A stretch of DNA of 11,458 bases from CAZHSN01 sp964535125 (GTDB lineage Bacteria; Armatimonadota; HRBIN16). The position numbers and the translations under genes are program-made. The stretch lies in the NCBI GenBank assembly GCA_964535125.1, contig CAZHSN010000125.1, positions 1-11,458 of the forward strand, given 5' to 3'. The notes under the pieces were generated by a model. The model did not search any database and was not told the DNA's origin. It worked only from the letters and a program-made list of their open reading frames with translations. Of the stretch, positions 7,013 through 11,458 are shown one piece after another. The stretch's first letter is position 1. Every line of letters begins with the position of its first letter.

Positions 7013-10000
7013 ACAGTCATGTGACCAAACTGGACGAGGCCCGCGCGCGGGGCATGAGTCGGATTCGGCCGAGTGTGCCGCAGATCTCCGTGGGCATGGG
7101 CACATGCGGCATCGGAAACGGTGCGGATGTGCTGTTCGAGACCTTTCAACAAAAGGTAGCCCAAAAAGGGCTGGACTACACCGTACGCAAAGTGGGTTGT
7201 ATCGGCTTCTGTGCCGAGGAACCGCTGGTCAATGTCACAATCCCCGGATTGCCGATGCTGGTGCTGCATCGGGTGGACAAACGCGATGTCGATCGCGTGC
7301 TGGACGGTATAACCAAGGGACGCATACCGGAACGACTGGTGCTCTGTAAGATATCCCGGTGGGATCACCATACAGCGAAGATAAGCTACGGCGAAGGGTA
7401 TGACCACATCCGTGAATGGAATGAGATACCGTTCTTCCGCCGCCAACATAAAATCGTGCTGCGCGACGCCGGATTGATCGATCCGGAGTCACTCGACGAA
7501 TACCTGGCCGTGGGCGGATACGGCGCCCTTGTTAAGGCGATCCAAACCATGAGTCCGGAGAGCGTGATTGATGAGGTCAAGCGCTCACGGCTGCGCGGCC
7601 GCGGCGGTGCGGGATTCCCAACCGGCGTCAAGTGGGATCTGATGGCGCGTGAGTCCGCTGATGAGAAGTATGTGATCTGCAATGCCGACGAGGGAGACCC
7701 CGGCGCCTACATGAACCGGAACGAGATCGAGTCCGATCCGCATATGGTGCTGGAAGGGATGATGATCGGTGCGTTCGCCATGGGCGCAACGCAGGGCATC
7801 ATCTACTGTCGCGCCGAGTATCCGCTGGCCGTTGAGCGGCTGCAGCATGCGATCGCACAACTGCGCGAGATGGGACTGCTGGGTGAGAACATCCTGGGGT
7901 CGCGGTTCTCGTTCGACCTGCACGTGGTGGAGGGCGCCGGGGCGTTCGTCTGCGGTGAGGAAACGTCACTGATCGCCTCCATTGAGGGCAACTCGGGCCG
8001 ACCCAGACCACGCCCGCCGTTCCCTGCCCAGCGTGGATACCTGAACAAGCCCAGCAACATCAACAACGTGGAAACCTGGAGCAATATTCCTGTTATCATT
8101 GCGCGCGGCGGTGACTGGTTCGCGTCGACGGGTACTGAGAAGAGCTCTGGCACCAAGGTGTTCTCTCTGGTGGGCAAGGTCAAAAACACCGGCCTCGTCG
8201 AACTGGCGCTCGGTACGGCGCTGACCACCATCGTGTACGAGATCGGCGGTGGCGCTTCCACGGAGGGCAAGCGGATCAAAGCCGTGCAGACCGGCGGACC
8301 TTCCGGCGGGTGTATCCCGGCAAAGCTGTTCGATACGCCGGTCGATTATGAGTCGCTGGCCTCGTTGGGCGCTATCATGGGTTCGGGCGGCATGGTGGTC
8401 ATGGACCAGGACAACTGCATGGTCGACGTGGCCCGGTACTTCACCGAGTTCACCAATGCCGAGTCCTGCGGCAAGTGCGTTCCCTGCCGGGAAGGTCTGT
8501 CCCAACAACTGCGGATGCTGAACCGTATCTGCGATGGTTTCGGCACCGAAGAGGACCTGACAGAGTTGGAGGACCTGGGCCGAACCATTATGGATACCGC
8601 ACTGTGCGGACTGGGTCAGACAGCACCCAATCCGGTATTGACTACGCTGAAGTACTTCCGTAATGAGTACGAAGAGCATATCCACCGCAAGCACTGCTCT
8701 GGCGGAACCTGCGAGACGCTGTTCGAAGCGCTCTGCTCGAACTCCTGTCCGCTGCACATGGACATCCCCGCCTATCTGGCCCTGTTGAAAGAGGATCGGC
8801 TGGAAGAGGCGTTCGAGTCGACCCTGCGCGACAATCCGCTGCCCGGCACCATCGGCCGCATCTGCCACTTCCACTGCCAGATGCGCTGCCGGAGAGATAC
8901 CATTGATGAGCCGGTGCACCAGGGTGAGATCCACCGTTACCTGGCCGACACCATGTATAAAATGGGCCGGGAGTCTGAGATCTACCAGCGGCTGATCGAC
9001 GAAAAACTGCCGGCCACCGGCAAGAAGATCGCCATCATCGGCTCTGGACCGGCAGGCTTGACAGCCGCGTACTACCTGGTTCGCTTAGGTCACGCGGTGA
9101 CCATCTATGAGTCGCAGCCCAAGGCCGGCGGTGTGTTGCGGTACGGGATCCCTGCCTATCGCTTGCCTAAGGATGTGCTGGACAAGGAACTGGCGTTTAT
9201 TGAGCGCCTGGGTGTTAAGTTCGTGTTCAACACGCAGTATGGCCGCGACATCACCAGCGCCGCGCTGTTGAAGAAGTTCGACGCCATCTTCCTGGCGGTG
9301 GGCGCGTACGATCATATGGATATGCAGTTGCCAGGGCGTGAACTGGAAGGCGTACTGCAGGGTACCGATCTGCTGGAAGCGCTGGAGAAGCACCAGAAGG
9401 TCGCACTGGGCAACCGTGTGGCGATCATCGGCGGCGGCAATGTGGCCATCGATGCCGCACGCACGCTGTGGAGACTGGGGCACGATGTGACCGTCGTCTA
9501 CCGACGTGACCGTGACAGCATGCCGGCCAACCGTTTGGAGATCGAAGAGGCCGAAGCCGAAGGCATCCGCTTTGTGTACTGGGCCGCGCCCAAGCGGATC
9601 GTCGGTAACGCCGATAACCAGGTCCAAGCGTTGGAAGTGACCCAGATGAGCGGGGGTGACTTCGACATCTCCGGCCGTCGGAAACCGGTGGAGACAGGCG
9701 ATGTACACCAGATCACCTGCGACACCGTGGTGCTGGCCATCGGCGAGCGCGTGGACAGCGGCCTGCTGGAGCGCGAGGGTGTGGCCACCGCGCGAGGAGG
9801 CACTGCGTGTATCAACCCCTACAACTTCCATACCAGTGTGGCGCATGTGTATGCCGCAGGTGACATGGTGACCGGACCATCCACTGCAGCGGAAGCGATG
9901 GGCATGGCGCGCGACGCCGTGGAAGTGATCGACCTGGATCTGATGGGCGTCCGGCGTTTCGGGCAGCTGTTCCGCGAGTTTGAATACGAGCGGACGGCGC

Positions 10001-10161
10001 CGCCTCTGGATGTCGTCACCGGAAAGAGCGCTTGTGGCCGCCATCTCTGTGTGGACGAACGCAAGGGCAACTTCCAGGAAGTCAACCAGGGTTACATGGG
10101 TGAAGAGGCCCGGCAGGAGGCGTTCCGCTGTCTCCGCTGCGACATCAAGATCAAAGCGTAA
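7009..10161 (+). CDS. hydB: HydB/NuoF-like NADH-FMN subunit fused to a GltD/NfnB-like FAD, NADPH domain
   Basis: This 1050-residue protein is much longer than a usual HydB (about 550-630). Residues 20-115 are a thioredoxin-like domain with Cys33, Cys64 and Cys68. Residues 150-475 are the NuoF flavin domain: RLRGRGGAGFPTG (194-206), NADEGDPGAY (225-234) and GAGAFVCGEET (309-319) for FMN and NADH. The [4Fe-4S] ligands follow: Cys487, Cys490, Cys493 (SCGKCVPC) and Cys533. HCSGGTC (562-568) matches the metal-binding hinge of HydB. From about 572 the protein turns into a GltD/NfnB-like module: CSNSCPLHMDIPAY (576-589), GRICHFHCQMRC (616-627), an FAD Rossmann motif GSGPAG (678-683), a second dinucleotide site GGGNVA (808-813) with YRR (831-833) as in NADPH-using GltD, and the FAD-closing AAGD motif. 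A RCLRCD motif lies at the C-terminus (Cys1041, Cys1044). ATG 7009 follows AGGAG (6997-7001); the frame is open back to 6730, but that part overlaps hydC. The domain calls are firm; NADPH use and any electron bifurcation are inferred. Confidence 0.92.
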   Translation: MNSHVTKLDEARARGMSRIRPSVPQISVGMGTCGIGNGADVLFETFQQKVAQKGLDYTVRKVGCIGFCAEEPLVNVTIPGLPMLVLHRVDKRDVDRVLDGITKGRIPERLVLCKISRWDHHTAKISYGEGYDHIREWNEIPFFRRQHKIVLRDAGLIDPESLDEYLAVGGYGALVKAIQTMSPESVIDEVKRSRLRGRGGAGFPTGVKWDLMARESADEKYVICNADEGDPGAYMNRNEIESDPHMVLEGMMIGAFAMGATQGIIYCRAEYPLAVERLQHAIAQLREMGLLGENILGSRFSFDLHVVEGAGAFVCGEETSLIASIEGNSGRPRPRPPFPAQRGYLNKPSNINNVETWSNIPVIIARGGDWFASTGTEKSSGTKVFSLVGKVKNTGLVELALGTALTTIVYEIGGGASTEGKRIKAVQTGGPSGGCIPAKLFDTPVDYESLASLGAIMGSGGMVVMDQDNCMVDVARYFTEFTNAESCGKCVPCREGLSQQLRMLNRICDGFGTEEDLTELEDLGRTIMDTALCGLGQTAPNPVLTTLKYFRNEYEEHIHRKHCSGGTCETLFEALCSNSCPLHMDIPAYLALLKEDRLEEAFESTLRDNPLPGTIGRICHFHCQMRCRRDTIDEPVHQGEIHRYLADTMYKMGRESEIYQRLIDEKLPATGKKIAIIGSGPAGLTAAYYLVRLGHAVTIYESQPKAGGVLRYGIPAYRLPKDVLDKELAFIERLGVKFVFNTQYGRDITSAALLKKFDAIFLAVGAYDHMDMQLPGRELEGVLQGTDLLEALEKHQKVALGNRVAIIGGGNVAIDAARTLWRLGHDVTVVYRRDRDSMPANRLEIEEAEAEGIRFVYWAAPKRIVGNADNQVQALEVTQMSGGDFDISGRRKPVETGDVHQITCDTVVLAIGERVDSGLLEREGVATARGGTACINPYNFHTSVAHVYAAGDMVTGPSTAAEAMGMARDAVEVIDLDLMGVRRFGQLFREFEYERTAPPLDVVTGKSACGRHLCVDERKGNFQEVNQGYMGEEARQEAFRCLRCDIKIKA

Positions 10162-10176
10162 GGGGGAGACACAACT

Positions 10177-11458
10177 ATGTGCACGGAAATCCTCAATATC
10201 ACCATAAACGGCCAGGAACACCATGTGGAACGGGGCAGCACCATCCTGGACGCTTGCCGCACGGCGGGCATCAAGGTGCCCACCCTGTGCTATATGGCGG
10301 GTGTGTCGGCAAACGCTTCCTGCGGGATCTGCGTGGTCGAAGTGAAAGGTGCGCGCACGCTGGTGCGCTCCTGTATCCACAAAGTGACCGACAATATGGA
10401 GATCACCACCAACTCGCCGCGCGTGCAGAAAGCGCGGCGCACCAACTTGGAACTGATTCTGGCCAACCATCCGCAGGACTGCCTGAACTGTGACCGCAAC
10501 ATGAACTGCGAACTGCAGTCCATGGCGCATCAGCTGGGCATTCGCGAACCCCGCTTCGCCAAAACCAAGCTGAAAGACCTGCCGCTGGACAACTCGTCCA
10601 CCGCGCTGGTACGTGATCCCAACAAGTGCATCCTGTGCATGCGTTGTGTGGAGGTCTGCTCTCAAGTGCAGTCGGTACACGCCATTGATGTTACCGGCCG
10701 CGGTCTGCGCAGCAAGATCACCACATTTATGGACCACGGCTTGGGAAACGTGGCCTGTACCAACTGCGGTCAGTGCGCGTTGGTCTGCCCCACAGCCGCC
10801 ATCACAGAGCACTCGCAGATCCAGGAAGTCTGGAAGGACATCAACAACCCCGAACTCACGGTAATCATCCAGACGGCTCCGGCCGTCCGGGTGGGTATCG
10901 GCGAAGCGATGGGACTGGGACCCGGCGCGCTGGTGACCGGTCAGATGGTCGCCGGACTGCGTCGGCTGGGTTTCGACCGCGTGTTCGACACCCAGTTCAC
11001 GGCAGACCTGACGATCATGGAAGAGGGCCACGAACTGATCAAGCGGCTGACCACCGGCGGCACATTGCCGATGATCACCTCGTGCTCGCCGGGCTGGATC
11101 AAGTTCATTGAGCACTTCTTCCCCGGACAACTCGACCATCTGTCTACCTGCAAGTCGCCGCAGCAGATGTTCGGTGCGCTGGCCAAGACCTATTGGGCGG
11201 AGAAGGCAGGCGTAGACCCGCGCAAGCTACGTGTGGTGTCCATCATGCCGTGTACCGCTAAAAAGTTCGAGGCAGGCCGCCCGGAGATGAACGCCGCCAC
11301 CCATTACTGGCACGACAAACTGGGGCTAACGCCCAATGACGTGATCCCGGATGTGGACTATGCGCTGACCACCCGTGAGCTCTCGCGGATGCTGAAAGAG
11401 GCTGGGATCGACTTCGCGTCGCTGCCGTCCGAGCCGTTCGATCATCCGCTGGGCACCT
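10177..11458 (+). CDS. hydA: HydA, catalytic [FeFe]-hydrogenase subunit (3' end beyond the window)
   Basis: The first 427 codons are present and the frame is open at the right edge. The domains are those of a long HydA: plant-type [2Fe-2S] (Cys38, 49, 52, 66), a His-Cys [4Fe-4S] (His98, Cys102, 105, 111), a two-cluster ferredoxin domain (Cys151, 154, 157, 161 and Cys194, 197, 200, 204), then the H-cluster domain. There, TSCSPGW (301-307) is the L1 motif, with Ser304 replacing the usual second Cys, and MPCTAKKFE (357-365) is a normal L2 with Cys359, Lys362 and Glu365. The L3 motif, with the last two cluster cysteines, would lie past the edge. The enzyme reduces protons to H2 or oxidises H2, receiving electrons from HydB and HydC; no signal peptide is seen, so it is cytoplasmic. 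The ATG follows AGGGGGAG (10161-10168) and lies 15 bases after hydB, clearly in the same operon. Full-length relatives run to roughly 570-650 residues. Confidence 0.95.
   Translation, partial: MCTEILNITINGQEHHVERGSTILDACRTAGIKVPTLCYMAGVSANASCGICVVEVKGARTLVRSCIHKVTDNMEITTNSPRVQKARRTNLELILANHPQDCLNCDRNMNCELQSMAHQLGIREPRFAKTKLKDLPLDNSSTALVRDPNKCILCMRCVEVCSQVQSVHAIDVTGRGLRSKITTFMDHGLGNVACTNCGQCALVCPTAAITEHSQIQEVWKDINNPELTVIIQTAPAVRVGIGEAMGLGPGALVTGQMVAGLRRLGFDRVFDTQFTADLTIMEEGHELIKRLTTGGTLPMITSCSPGWIKFIEHFFPGQLDHLSTCKSPQQMFGALAKTYWAEKAGVDPRKLRVVSIMPCTAKKFEAGRPEMNAATHYWHDKLGLTPNDVIPDVDYALTTRELSRMLKEAGIDFASLPSEPFDHPLGT

Noticed and set aside
10179..10493. 104-residue + strand frame inside hydA
   Set aside because: It is hydA read in the wrong frame; the frame from 10177 carries all the expected cluster cysteines.
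9085..11139. 684-codon open frame on the minus strand opposite hydB and hydA
   Set aside because: It lies wholly opposite two genes with complete family motifs; its His/Gln/Arg-rich translation is what a GC-rich gene gives when read antisense.
1..11458. CRISPR arrays, tRNA or rRNA genes, insertion sequences and long direct repeats
   Set aside because: None was recognised on reading; the window is almost filled by six protein genes and the gaps are too short or lack the needed patterns.

Overview
The window looks like chromosomal DNA of a GC-rich, anaerobic, sugar-fermenting bacterium. The main reason is the right half, which holds a three-gene cluster for an electron-bifurcating type [FeFe]-hydrogenase (hydC-hydB-hydA), an enzyme class of strict anaerobes. 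The phylum cannot be fixed from the sequence. All recognised genes are on the + strand, they are closely spaced, and one uses a TTG start.

Layout: positions 1-322 hold no convincing gene. Next come two large intracellular-looking glycoside hydrolases, a GH15 glucoamylase/trehalase-type enzyme (323-2278) and a GH38 alpha-mannosidase (2407-5565). A perfect 12-bp hairpin (5577-5604) follows, then a small multi-pass membrane protein of the YhhN/lysoplasmalogenase family (5626-6306). A 169-base gap with a short palindrome leads into the hydrogenase operon: hydC/NuoE-like (6476-7012), hydB/NuoF-like (7009-10161) and hydA (10177 to the right edge, where it is cut off). hydC and hydB overlap by ATGA; hydB and hydA are 15 bases apart with a strong ribosome binding site between them.

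How they fit: the hydrolases would release glucose and mannose units inside the cell, and the hydrogenase would dispose of the resulting reducing power as H2. HydC and the NuoF part of HydB form the NADH/FMN module, and HydA carries the relay clusters and the H-cluster.

The point of most interest is HydB. It lacks the C-terminal 2x[4Fe-4S] ferredoxin domain known from Thermotoga maritima HydB. In its place is a complete GltD/NfnB-like FAD and NADPH-binding module, with part of that module's usual N-terminal cysteine motif found at the extreme C-terminus. This predicts one complex touching NAD(H), NADP(H), H2 and possibly ferredoxin. HydA also has Ser where the H-cluster L1 motif normally has its second Cys. 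Both may be traits of a known sub-branch of bifurcating enzymes, so novelty is not established.
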